Source: JAUYIV01 sp040882645
GTDB lineage: Bacteria > Actinomycetota > Acidimicrobiia > Spongiisociales > UBA11373
Direction: 5' to 3'
Assembly (NCBI GenBank): GCA_040882645.1
Contig: JBBEAX010000073.1
Span: forward strand, 1-16,080
DNA: 16,080 bases
Part shown: piece by piece, positions 6,393 to 14,094 of the stretch
How the letters are laid out: the number at the start of each line of letters is the position of its first letter
Numbering within the stretch: the stretch's first letter is position 1
Position numbers and translations under genes: made by a program
The notes under the pieces: generated by a model
The model's input: only the letters and a program-made list of their open reading frames with translations
Database searches by the model: none
What the model was told of the DNA's origin: nothing

Positions 6393-7331
6393 CTAGCCCA
6401 GTTCGATCGTCATCTGTTCGGGATGTGGAGTCGGGCGCTCCGCCAGCACGTCCCAGAGCTGCTCGACCGACTCGATGGGGCGTGCGCCGGCCTCGACCAG
6501 CATCGCGTTCGCCGATCCCTGCCCCCGGCCCCGCCACACTGCTACCCGCCCGATCCCGTGCGTTAGGGCCTCGGTGGCGCCCTCCCAGGTGCCTCCCTTG
6601 GCCTCGGAAGCGACGACCACGGTGACATCGGCGAGGGAGTACACCAGCTTGTTGCGCGCCATCGCCGCCGCCGGTGAGAACCCCGTGTTGGGATGCTGGG
6701 CTGTGATCAGGCAGGTCGCCCCGGTGTCGAGAGAGGCGCGCACGTCGGCACTCCGGATCCTCTGCAGCAGACTGTCGGCCAGGACGCCCACCACAGACCC
6801 ACTGGCTTCGTAGGCGGCGGCCATCGATTGTTGGTCTACGCCGCGAGCTCCGCCCGAGAGGACAGGCAGACCCCGACCGGCGGCAGCGGCTGCGATCTCT
6901 CGGGCAACCGCAACCCCGTCTTCGGACACGTCACGAGAGCCGACCACGCCGACGCCGCCGCTGTCGAGCAACGACCGCTCCCCCACCCCGAACAGGACCG
7001 GGGGTGCTCGATGGTCGAGTCGCCGAAGCGCCGCTGGATACTCGTCGTCGGCAATCGTCACCATCCAGATGCCCTTGGATGTCAACGACTCCAGTTCGAT
7101 GACCACGGCGGCGGCGTCCCCGACCAGCGCATCGATCCGTTCCCGTTTCTCCGGGTCGAGGCCGGCGCCTCCAAGGGCCTCGGAGTTGAACACGCTACCG
7201 GGCGTCAAACCGGCGTCACCCAGGGCTCGGGAGAAGGAGTGCCACTGACCAGGGGCGAGGGATGGTCGCCGAAAGTCGCCGAGCCGGGTGGTGAGGACGA
7301 GCACCGCCTTGGCGTCGTTCGACAGCTTCAC
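6393..7331 (-). CDS. DprA/Smf-family (SLOG-fold) DNA-processing protein
   Basis: 312 residues from a GTG at 7331 that overlaps the helicase stop codon in a GTGA junction, so it is translated from the same message. The N-terminal 100 residues are helical; the Rossmann-like DprA domain follows (about 93-265): DDEYPAALRRLDHRAPPVLFGVG, VGVVGSRDVS (127-136), the nucleotide-binding-type loop LSGGARGVDQQSM (158-170), and PNTGFSPAAAMARNKLVYSLAD (214-235), the counterpart of the FPxRNRIIAGLSD segment. DprA loads RecA onto incoming single-stranded DNA during competence. This member lacks the usual N-terminal helix-hairpin and the C-terminal winged helix is replaced by a short tail. It is a divergent DprA dedicated to the helicase operon, not the housekeeping dprA. 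Confidence 0.85.
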   Translation of the reverse strand: MKLSNDAKAVLVLTTRLGDFRRPSLAPGQWHSFSRALGDAGLTPGSVFNSEALGGAGLDPEKRERIDALVGDAAAVVIELESLTSKGIWMVTIADDEYPAALRRLDHRAPPVLFGVGERSLLDSGGVGVVGSRDVSEDGVAVAREIAAAAAGRGLPVLSGGARGVDQQSMAAAYEASGSVVGVLADSLLQRIRSADVRASLDTGATCLITAQHPNTGFSPAAAMARNKLVYSLADVTVVVASEAKGGTWEGATEALTHGIGRVAVWRGRGQGSANAMLVEAGARPIESVEQLWDVLAERPTPHPEQMTIELG

Positions 7332-9376
7332 TCGTCACCTCGGGATGTGTCCGCGAGGGCCAAAGGGTACACCGGCCCCGAGCCCGCCCTCCGAAGCAGT
7401 CCCCCGATCATCGTCATAGTCCACCGCGAGTCCACCATGTCGTCGACGAGCAGCACCGGACCGCCAGGACAGGGGCCCACCTCGAACACCCCGGACACAT
7501 TGCGAAGCTGCTGGGTGGAGTTCTGCATTTCCTTCTGCGGCCGATTGCGCCGGACCTTGCGAACTATCGGTTCGTAGGCCAGGCCGAGGCGCTCGGCAAG
7601 CCGCCGGGAGAAGTCTCCGACGAGATCGTCGCCTTCTACTGGCGGCACCGAGGCGACCCATGTAGGAGCTGGTTCGGGGGCCCACCGAGCAACCAGGTTC
7701 GCGGCGGCATCGACGAGTTCGGCGGAGAACCCACGGTCCCGGTACTTGCCCCTTTCGACGAGTAGGGCCAACCCGGGGTCTCCCCAGCGGGTGAGCGCCC
7801 GGCCTTCCTCGATCAAGTGCTGGATGACGAAGGTGCCATCGACCGGATGGGGCCACCTCTTGCGCGGCTCGATGATCGCCGCCTCGGACCGGATGAAATC
7901 GACGGCGGCTCTTACCGTCTCCTCGGAGACCTCGCGTGGGAGCACGTCCCCGGCACAGATGGCGCATCGGCCACAGGGCGAGCTGGTGTGATCGTCGAGG
8001 CTCAACCGGAGCTGATGCATGATGCAATCGTCCGACTCGATGATCCGGCCCATCGTGGCCTGCTCGCTTCGGCGCTGCTCCATTACGCCGGCGACGCGCT
8101 CGGCGGGGTATCGGTAGCGCTCCGCCGAGCGGTACCACCGGGTCCCCTCCCGGTAGACCGCGCCCTCGACCTCGAGGACCTTGAGAGCGGCGCCGAGCCT
8201 TCCGGCCGGAAGGTTGATTGTCTCCAGCTGGCACGTTGTCATACCGTCGGCGGAGTCGAGGGCGGCGAGGATCGCCTCGACGTGGGACTCGGTCGGGAAC
8301 GCCGTTCGGATGAAGAAATCCTGGATGTCGCCATCCTCTGCGCCGGTCAGGAGCACCCCAACCGATGACTCCGTGGCGCGACCGGCGCGCCCTACTTGTT
8401 GGTAGTAGGCGACCGGGGAACCCGGCGACTGGAAATGGATCACGAAGTGGATGTGTGGGTTGTCGTAGCCCATACCCAGGGCCGAGGTGGCAACGACGAC
8501 CCTCACGCCACCTTCGGTCAGCCGGCGCTCGATCTCGAGCCGCTCCTCGGGGTCGGTCTTGCCGGTGTACGCCGCGGCATCGACCCCCCGGTCCCGGAGC
8601 CAATCGGCGACCCGCCGCACATCCTTGATGGTCAGCGCGTACACGATGCCGGATCCTTCGAGGGTCGGCAGGATCTCCGCCAGCCACGCGAGCCGCTCGG
8701 CACGCGAGGCCATCGCCATGACCTGGAGTCTCAAACTCGGCCGATCCAACGGTCCGCGCACCAGGACGAGATCGTTACCGAGCTGTTCCTCGACGTCCCG
8801 AATCACCCGATCGTTGGCCGTGGCGGTGGTCCCCAGGATGGCGACTCCTGGCGGAAGCAGGTCGACGATCCGCGACAACCGCCGGTAGTCGGGCCGAAAG
8901 TCGTGGCCCCAATCCGAGATGCAGTGCACCTCGTCCACCACCAGGAGCCCCAGCGCTCGCAGCAGATCAGGGAGCACACCCGTTCGGAACTCGGGGTTGT
9001 TGAGGCGCTCCGGGGAGATGAACAGAACGTCGATCTCGCCGGCTGCGATCTCGGCGAAGACCCGATCCCAGTCGTCACGATTCGTCGAGTTGACCGTCCT
9101 CGCTTTGATCCCGAGGCGTTCGGCCATCTCGATCTGATTGCGCATGAGGGCCAGCAGCGGGGAGACCACCACCGTGGGGCCCATTCCAGCCTCACGGAGG
9201 AGCGCGGTGGCGATGAAGTACACCGCCGACTTTCCCCACCCGGTCCGCTGGACGACGAGAACGCGGCGGCGGTGGACGACGACCGCCTCGATCGCCTCCC
9301 ACTGCCCCGGCCGGAACTGCGCATCGGCGGTGATCGCTCGCAGCATGTCCAGGGCGCGTTCACGGGTCATGTCCAT
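7328..9376 (-). CDS. RecQ-type helicase fused to a ComFC-like phosphoribosyltransferase domain
   Basis: 682 residues from the ATG at 9376 (MDMTRERALDML), with GGGGAG seven bases upstream; in-frame sequence out to 9493 does not look coding. Helicase motifs: QRTGWGKS Walker A (43-50), DEVHCISDWGHDFRPDY (148-164), TTATA (183-187) and QQVGRAGR (326-333). A RecQ zinc module follows (C451, C468, C471, C474). Residues 480-570 are a poorly conserved linker. The C-terminal part (about 570-682) is a phosphoribosyltransferase-like domain: PTWVASVPP, then RRNRPQKEM...QQLRNVSGVF as in ComFC, and VLLVDDMVDSRWT (641-653), the PRPP-type signature with acidic D645-D646. In RecQ the motifs unwind 3'-5' duplex DNA using ATP. 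ComFC partners the ComFA helicase in DNA uptake, so the fusion resembles a merged ComFA-ComFC. It is first in an operon with dprA-like 7331. Confidence 0.93.
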   Translation of the reverse strand: MDMTRERALDMLRAITADAQFRPGQWEAIEAVVVHRRRVLVVQRTGWGKSAVYFIATALLREAGMGPTVVVSPLLALMRNQIEMAERLGIKARTVNSTNRDDWDRVFAEIAAGEIDVLFISPERLNNPEFRTGVLPDLLRALGLLVVDEVHCISDWGHDFRPDYRRLSRIVDLLPPGVAILGTTATANDRVIRDVEEQLGNDLVLVRGPLDRPSLRLQVMAMASRAERLAWLAEILPTLEGSGIVYALTIKDVRRVADWLRDRGVDAAAYTGKTDPEERLEIERRLTEGGVRVVVATSALGMGYDNPHIHFVIHFQSPGSPVAYYQQVGRAGRATESSVGVLLTGAEDGDIQDFFIRTAFPTESHVEAILAALDSADGMTTCQLETINLPAGRLGAALKVLEVEGAVYREGTRWYRSAERYRYPAERVAGVMEQRRSEQATMGRIIESDDCIMHQLRLSLDDHTSSPCGRCAICAGDVLPREVSEETVRAAVDFIRSEAAIIEPRKRWPHPVDGTFVIQHLIEEGRALTRWGDPGLALLVERGKYRDRGFSAELVDAAANLVARWAPEPAPTWVASVPPVEGDDLVGDFSRRLAERLGLAYEPIVRKVRRNRPQKEMQNSTQQLRNVSGVFEVGPCPGGPVLLVDDMVDSRWTMTMIGGLLRRAGSGPVYPLALADTSRGDE

Positions 9377-9465
9377 GTTCACTCTCCCCGGAATGGCAAC
9401 TCGACAGCAGGGTACGGACGGCGTCGGACAGAAAACGGTTCGACCCGATGCCTGGAACAAGGGGC

Positions 9466-9500
9466 TTTCCACCGATCCCCCCCCGTGCCACAATTGTGGC
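9466..9500 (+). promoter_or_regulatory. Promoter and palindromic operator of the RelBE-type pair, probably leaderless
   Basis: TTTCCA (9466-9471) and CACAAT (9489-9494) are a -35/-10 pair with 17-bp spacing. The -10 lies inside GCCACAATTGTGGC (9487-9500), a perfect 14-bp palindrome that ends one base before the antitoxin ATG at 9502. Transcription should start at or beside the ATG. The palindrome is the expected site for antitoxin autorepression. Confidence 0.6.
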
Positions 9501-9501
9501 C

Positions 9502-9771
9502 ATGATCAGCGAGCCCCTTCGGACCATCCGCGACCGCTTCTCCGAGTTCGTCGACCGGGTGCAGCGGCAACACGAGCGCATCACTGTGACCCGCAACGGC
9601 ACCGCAGCCGCCGTCCTCATCAGCCCTGAGGACCTGGAGTCGCTCGAGGAGACGGTGGCCGTGCTCGGCGATCGCGAGGCCATCGCTGAGCTGGTCGAGG
9701 CACACCGGGCCTTTCTCGCCGGTGATCTGATTCGCGGCAGCGACGCAGTGCGAGCGCTTCGCCCCGAGTGA
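9502..9771 (+). CDS. Phd/YefM-family antitoxin
   Basis: 89 residues from the ATG at 9502 (MISEPLRTIRDRFSEFVDRV); a GTG two codons upstream is a minor alternative. The fold is typical of Phd/YefM: an N-terminal helix (RDRFSEFVDRVQRQHERI), a strand TVTRNG, AAAVLISPEDLESLEETVAVL, then an acidic helical tail (REAIAELVEAHRAFLAGDL) that binds and neutralises the toxin. It is full-length. The TGA overlaps the GTG of the toxin (GTGA), giving coupled translation. It lies divergent from the helicase operon, sharing the 125-base intergenic region. Confidence 0.92.
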   Translation: MISEPLRTIRDRFSEFVDRVQRQHERITVTRNGTAAAVLISPEDLESLEETVAVLGDREAIAELVEAHRAFLAGDLIRGSDAVRALRPE

Positions 9772-10046
9772 CGGGCGACCGCTACGAGATCGTCGTCACG
9801 CCGCCCGCCGCCCGTGCCATCCGTGAGAAGCTCCCGGCGGCAGTGGCCTTCGCCGTGATCGAATTCATCACCGGGCCACTTCTCGACAACCCGCGCCGGG
9901 TAGGCGCTCCCTTGCGAGGCGAGCTCGAGGGCATCTGGAGCGCCGGTAGAGGAACCTATCGGGTCCTCTACCGCATCGACGACGGGGCTCGTGAGGTCAT
10001 CGTCCTACGAGTCGGGCACCGCGGGAGCGTGTACCGGCCCGGCTGA
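9768..10046 (+). CDS. RelE/ParE-superfamily toxin
   Basis: 92 residues from a GTG at 9768. It carries YEIVVTPPAARAIREKLP, an N-terminal strand and basic helix, then VIEFITGPLLDNPRRVGAPL, the compact sheet GIWSAGRGTYRVLYRIDDG, and the ending VIVLRVGHRGSVYRPG. These are the RelE hallmarks: a Gly-x-W, an RVLYRI central strand and the GHR-x-x-VYR tail with basic and Tyr residues near the mRNA-cutting site. RelE toxins cut mRNA in the ribosome. It is encoded directly behind its antitoxin with a 4-base overlap. Confidence 0.92.
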   Translation: MTGDRYEIVVTPPAARAIREKLPAAVAFAVIEFITGPLLDNPRRVGAPLRGELEGIWSAGRGTYRVLYRIDDGAREVIVLRVGHRGSVYRPG

Positions 10047-10118
10047 TCGCCGCGCCTTCCACCCATCCCAGGACCTTCCACGGAGTAGAGTCGCGGAGCC
10101 TCACCCCGAGGAGGCCCG

Positions 10119-10865
10119 GTGCCTTTCGACAGGAGACTCGCCACCCTCACCGTCGAGCTGTCCGCGGCGGCATATCGCGACCGCCTGGGCGCGCAGGCCG
10201 CCACGGAGGCTCTCGGCCTGACCGGGTTCCAGTGGTTCTCGGCGCAGTCCACCCAGGCGTTCACCGCCTCCGACGGCGATCACCTGTACGTCGCATTCCG
10301 TGGCACCGAGGCGAACCCGATCGACTGGAGCCGCAACGCCCAGTTCAAGCCGACTGCCAGCGAGTTCGGCCGCATCCACTCCGGCTTCGGCAGCGGCGTC
10401 GAGGAGGTATGGCAGGGAGTCCTCGACGCCATCATCGCGTCCGGCAAGCCGGTGGTGTTCACCGGGCACAGCCTCGGCGGCGCCCTCGCCGCCCTGGCCG
10501 CCTTCCGCGCCGACCGGGCCGGCCACCCGGTCGCCGCCATCTACACCTACGGGCAACCCCGGGTGGGTCACCGCGACTTCAGCCGCGCCTTCTCGGAGAG
10601 GCTCGAGGACCGGACCTACCGGGCGATCAATCACGTTGATCTCGTCACCCGGGTGCCCCTGCTGCTCCAGGGCTACCGCCACGTCGGGTCACGGGTCTAT
10701 TTCGACCGCAGTGGCGCCGCCCACCTGGGGACAAGCGCGTGGCGCGTCGCCCTCGACGACGTCACGTTCCGGTTGACCCATTGGGGACAGATCAAGGAGA
10801 TCGCCGCCCTCCCCCTGCACGACATGGCGGCATACCGGGAACGAATCGGAGGTATCCCGGCCTAG
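10119..10865 (+). CDS. Class 3 lipase-like alpha/beta hydrolase
   Basis: 248 residues from a GTG at 10119, with GAGGAGG five bases upstream. The lipase class 3 core is plain: YVAFRGTE (57-64, oxyanion region), GRIHSGF (84-90), the nucleophile elbow GHSLGG (116-121, Ser118), TYGQPRVG (143-150), NHVDLVTRVP with Asp174, and LHDMAAYRE with His234 completing the triad. No signal peptide or lipobox is seen, so it may act in the cytosol or leave by another route. Class 3 lipases hydrolyse ester bonds of acylglycerols or phospholipids; the substrate here is unknown. It is 72 bases downstream of the RelE toxin and not obviously co-transcribed. A 12-bp palindrome (10858-10869, CGGCCTAGGCCG) spans its stop codon. 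Confidence 0.9.
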   Translation: MPFDRRLATLTVELSAAAYRDRLGAQAATEALGLTGFQWFSAQSTQAFTASDGDHLYVAFRGTEANPIDWSRNAQFKPTASEFGRIHSGFGSGVEEVWQGVLDAIIASGKPVVFTGHSLGGALAALAAFRADRAGHPVAAIYTYGQPRVGHRDFSRAFSERLEDRTYRAINHVDLVTRVPLLLQGYRHVGSRVYFDRSGAAHLGTSAWRVALDDVTFRLTHWGQIKEIAALPLHDMAAYRERIGGIPA

Positions 10866-10940
10866 GCCGACCCACATCGCTGGCGGTCGAGGGGCGATAC
10901 CATTCGGCTGAGAACGGCAACATCGAGACTTGGAGGCGTC

Positions 10941-11510
10941 GTGGCACACACCGCCCGGATTGCAGGCGCGGTGGCGCTCCTGCTGGTCGCCGCGTGTGGC
11001 GGTGACGCCACGCCCTCGACGTCTGCTCCGACGACGACTCCGATGACGACTCCGATGACCACTCCGACGACGACCACCCTGGCCACCACCACGACCATGC
11101 CCCCGACCACGACGACCGTGGTGCTGAACTGTCAGTCCTATGGCGAAGCCATGGGGGCCACCGCCCAGAGCCTGCTGTACCAGACGTTCGACGCCGGGAC
11201 GGCATTCGAGAGGCAGCAGGGTGACGCCCTGGCGGATTCGTTGCTCAAGGTCTCGGCCGAGATCGCCAGGCTGATCGACGAGATAGGGACGCTCGGGACA
11301 CCCCTTCCCGGATTCGAGGAGGCGGTGGGCCTGATGCTCCAGGCCATGGAGATGGATGAGGAGGGATACGCCGCGGCCTCCGCGGCCGCCCGTGCGGGAG
11401 ACGACGCCGCCCTCGACGCCGCCGTCGCCACGGTCGACGCGGGCTTCCTGCTCCTCATGGACGCCAACGTGGCATTGTCCGCCGCGCAGGCGTGCTCACC
11501 CGAGGGGTGA
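10941..11510 (+). CDS. Thr-rich-linker lipoprotein, helical
   Basis: 189 residues from a GTG at 10941 with GGAGG about five bases upstream. The signal MAHTARIAGAVALLLVAACG gives lipobox LVAAC, lipidated Cys19. Residues 20-60 are a Thr/Pro/Met spacer; the remainder is helical, with two further Cys (LNCQSYG, AQACSPEG) at its ends that could form a disulfide bracket. There is no catalytic motif. It should be membrane-anchored outside the cell with the Thr spacer reaching through the wall. No family recognised. Confidence 0.85.
   Translation: MAHTARIAGAVALLLVAACGGDATPSTSAPTTTPMTTPMTTPTTTTLATTTTMPPTTTTVVLNCQSYGEAMGATAQSLLYQTFDAGTAFERQQGDALADSLLKVSAEIARLIDEIGTLGTPLPGFEEAVGLMLQAMEMDEEGYAAASAAARAGDDAALDAAVATVDAGFLLLMDANVALSAAQACSPEG
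11037..11072 (+). repeat. Three 12-bp tandem repeats coding the Thr-rich spacer
   Basis: actccgatgacg (11037-11048), actccgatgacc (11049-11060) and actccgacgacg (11061-11072) are tandem copies encoding the TPMT-type units of the lipoprotein spacer. A partial copy precedes them. Such repeats can change length by slippage without breaking the frame. Confidence 0.7.
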
Positions 11511-11575
11511 ATCAGGCGGACCGGCGCCTGGATCGGCTTGATCCGAGACGCCTACGCCGGCGGAATGCCCGGTCC

Positions 11576-12817
11576 TCAAGCCCGGCCGAGGAGGAAGAAG
11601 GTCTCCATCTCGCCCTTGCCCTTGACCTCGATCATCCCCCGACGTTCGAATCGGTACGAGTCGCCGAGGGCCTCGCGGGTGGCGGTGCTCGCCTGGATCC
11701 GGTCGGCGACGCCGTGTGACTCCATGCGACTCGCCGTATTGACGGCATCGCCAAAGAGGTCGTAGCGGAACTTCCTCCTGCCGATCACGCCGGCTACGAC
11801 GGGCCCGGTGTGCAGGCCGAAGCGCATCCGTACCGGTCGTCCGCCGTTCACGCCGAACGACTCGAGCGAGCCGAGCATCGCCAGCGCCAGGTCCGCCGCC
11901 ACCTGGGCATGGTCGGACCGGGGAACCGGTGCGCCGGCCACCGCCATGTAGCCGTCGCCAATCGACCCGATCTTCTCCAGTCCATGGCGATCCACCAGCT
12001 CGTCGAAGTGGGTGAAGACCCGGTCGAGCAAGTTGACGAAGTCATCGGGATCGAGCGCCTCCGCCAGCGGCGTCGACTCGACGACATCGGCGAACAGGAT
12101 GGTGACCCGCTCGATGCGATCGGCGATCGGGGACACCCCCGCCTTCAGTTGCTCGGCGATCGGGCCGGGGAGGATGTTGAGCAACAGGGTCTCCGTGCGG
12201 GCGTTGGCCTGCACCATCCTGGCCTCGGCCCGTTCCCGGCCGACGTCGGTGTTGCGCAAGGCCCACAGCGCCCATCCGTAGACGATGCCCGAGACGATCC
12301 ACACTGCGATGTCCCCCACCAGGTCGGTGGGGGCGATCTCCCGGATACCCACCGCCCCGCCCACCATCTGGGCGGCCACCAGCGCGGCGATTGCCAGCGC
12401 CCCCGCCAGCACCGTCGGATAGGCCCAAACCACGACCATCAGACCGGACAGGCCCATGCCCCCGTAGAAGTAGTTGCTGGCGCCGGCCAGACCCGGGGAG
12501 ATGATGATGAAGAGGACGGCGGCGAGGTCGATCAGCACCCACCACCAGGCGTCGAGCCGCTTCAACCGTGAGAGCACGAACGCCGCGATCGTGAGGAGCA
12601 CCGCCACCGCCTCGGCGGCGATAACCCACGGCTTGGAGGCCCCCGAGTCGGTGAGCAATGTGGCGGTCACCAGCGCCGACATCCACACCAGGGCGAGCAC
12701 CCGATACCACACGACGATCCGGCGCAGGGTGTCGTGGATCGGCGTCGCCTTCAGCTCCGCCGGATCCGCGCGGGGCTCCTCTGGACGATCCTCAAACTCA
12801 TGCAGGGCACGGTGCAC
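11576..12817 (-). CDS. Membrane class III adenylate cyclase (six-helix anchor)
   Basis: 413 residues from a GTG at 12817 with GGAG five bases upstream. After a charged N-terminus come about six membrane helices between residues 36 and 188. A short linker helix (about 192-225) leads to the catalytic domain (about 236-411): metal-binding Asp244 (ILFADVVESTPLAE) and Asp288 (IGSIGDGYMAVAG), adenine-selecting Lys282 and Asp353 (RKFRYDLFGDAVNTASRME), and the transition-state pair Asn360 and Arg364. The Lys/Asp pair indicates ATP rather than GTP as substrate. The layout is like the six-helix mycobacterial cyclase Rv1625c, so it should be an active homodimer making cAMP at the membrane. The stop is 65 bases from the stop of the convergent lipoprotein gene. 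Confidence 0.93.
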   Translation of the reverse strand: MHRALHEFEDRPEEPRADPAELKATPIHDTLRRIVVWYRVLALVWMSALVTATLLTDSGASKPWVIAAEAVAVLLTIAAFVLSRLKRLDAWWWVLIDLAAVLFIIISPGLAGASNYFYGGMGLSGLMVVVWAYPTVLAGALAIAALVAAQMVGGAVGIREIAPTDLVGDIAVWIVSGIVYGWALWALRNTDVGRERAEARMVQANARTETLLLNILPGPIAEQLKAGVSPIADRIERVTILFADVVESTPLAEALDPDDFVNLLDRVFTHFDELVDRHGLEKIGSIGDGYMAVAGAPVPRSDHAQVAADLALAMLGSLESFGVNGGRPVRMRFGLHTGPVVAGVIGRRKFRYDLFGDAVNTASRMESHGVADRIQASTATREALGDSYRFERRGMIEVKGKGEMETFFLLGRA

Positions 12818-13011
12818 GGCGTCTCCGAGTGAGATTCAGGAGCGGTAACGGTACCCAATAGGCGGACTGGGAGTGGGGCAACCGGCCTAACCTCGCCCGC
12901 GCCCGAGGCTGTCGTGGTTCAGAGAAGCCGGCTGCGGATCTCCCGCAAATTCGATGAGATCGTCGCCGGTGGAGAGTCTTTGCCACCGCGACCGCGTACA
13001 CTTTCCCCAAG

Positions 13012-14094
13012 ATGCGACTGAAGCGGAGGCGCTTGGTCCCAGCGGTGGCAGTGATGACGCTGCTCCTCGCCACCACGGTGCCCTCCGCCCTCTCCGGCCC
13101 GCCCCCCGGCTTCACCGATGGCCTCTGGTGGGGCGACATGATCTACAGCGGGGAGGCCACTTGGACGGCGGTGGAGGCCACCGCGGGCGTCGCCGGGACC
13201 TTCGACATGACTGTCGCCGGAGGCCTGGTCACCGACGGTTCATTCAGCGTCCTGGGTGTCGGCAGCAGCCAGTTGACCGATGCCTCCGGGTTCGCCCACC
13301 TCACCATCTCCATTGCCGGCTCCGTGGTCGGGACCGCCTTGGCGCCGGCACTCCATCCCACCGACGGCGCGATCAGCGGAATCGCCGGGGCGGAGGGGTT
13401 CGTGGTCCCCGTCGACATCCCCCTGAGCGATTTGGGCCCGCTGGTCGACGTCTCTCTCGAGATCACTCTGGCGACCTGCGAGATCGTCTCGGGTGATTGG
13501 ACCCAGGAGGTCGAGGGGGCGGTGGGGGCTTCAGGAGGCACACTCAACGTCCTCGAGGGCCTATGGGTGGCGACCCGGACCGGCGACGCCTCGGAGGCGG
13601 CCAACGAGGAGTTGCACGCCGCCATCGCCCAGCTCATGTACGACGCCGATCAGTTCAACGCCACCCTCGGAGCGGACGGGGTGGTGTCGGGCTGGGAGCT
13701 GCACTCGCTGCTTTCGCGGGCGGAGGCGATCGGCTCCTCGATCGAGCGCAACACCGCCTGTGGCATCGCCTCCCCCGGCTTCTCGACGGTGATCACTTCG
13801 ATCGTCGCCAGCATCCTCCAGACGATGATCGACAATCCCGACCTGTTCGGGCCCGAGGAGTGGCACGGCGCCGTGCTCGCCGGCGTGCGGGCCGGGGCAA
13901 TCGGGTCGGGCGCCTCCGACCCCAAGGCGGGGCTGCTCGAGCAGGAGATCCTTGCCATCGCCGCCGCCGACCTGGCGATCGCGATCGAAGAGACCGACGC
14001 AGGCGACATCCTGGCGATCTTCTTCATAGCCGACATGCTGGGCGACGCCTCGCTTGCCTCCGAGGCGAAGGCCGCACTGGCGGCTCTCCCGTGA
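13012..14094 (+). CDS. Large secreted protein of unknown function
   Basis: 360 residues from the ATG at 13012, with a -10-like TACACT at 12997-13002 so close that the transcript may be almost leaderless. A basic N-terminus and hydrophobic stretch (MRLKRRRLVPAVAVMTLLLA) form a Sec signal with cleavage likely near residue 28. Residues 30-160 look beta-rich (GTFDMTVAGGLVTDGSF, AHLTISIAGSVVG); residues 180-360 are helical and Ala-rich (ANEELHAAIAQLMYDAD, AAADLAIAIEETDAGDILAIF). Two Cys (TCEIVSG, TACGIAS) are present. No catalytic motif or known family was recognised. It is followed without a gap by a lipoprotein gene (GTGA overlap), so the two are probably exported partners. It is divergent from the cyclase gene. 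Confidence 0.8.
   Translation: MRLKRRRLVPAVAVMTLLLATTVPSALSGPPPGFTDGLWWGDMIYSGEATWTAVEATAGVAGTFDMTVAGGLVTDGSFSVLGVGSSQLTDASGFAHLTISIAGSVVGTALAPALHPTDGAISGIAGAEGFVVPVDIPLSDLGPLVDVSLEITLATCEIVSGDWTQEVEGAVGASGGTLNVLEGLWVATRTGDASEAANEELHAAIAQLMYDADQFNATLGADGVVSGWELHSLLSRAEAIGSSIERNTACGIASPGFSTVITSIVASILQTMIDNPDLFGPEEWHGAVLAGVRAGAIGSGASDPKAGLLEQEILAIAAADLAIAIEETDAGDILAIFFIADMLGDASLASEAKAALAALP

Noticed and set aside
8396..9505. A 369-residue plus-strand frame opposite the helicase gene.
   Set aside because: Its composition (His, Asp, Arg, Pro) is that of an antisense shadow and no family is visible; the opposite strand has all RecQ motifs.
4735..10046. Possibility of a CRISPR array, transposase or integrase in the accessory block.
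   Set aside because: No regularly spaced repeats, no DDE or recombinase motifs and no clear terminal inverted repeats were seen.
10858..10869. Palindrome CGGCCTAGGCCG over the lipase stop codon as a terminator.
   Set aside because: It has no loop and no T-tract; a chance GC-rich palindrome is as likely. Mentioned only with the lipase.
11810..12571. A 253-residue plus-strand frame opposite the adenylate cyclase.
   Set aside because: Low-complexity His/Arg/Gln/Gly composition, no start signal, opposite a complete cyclase with its catalytic residues.
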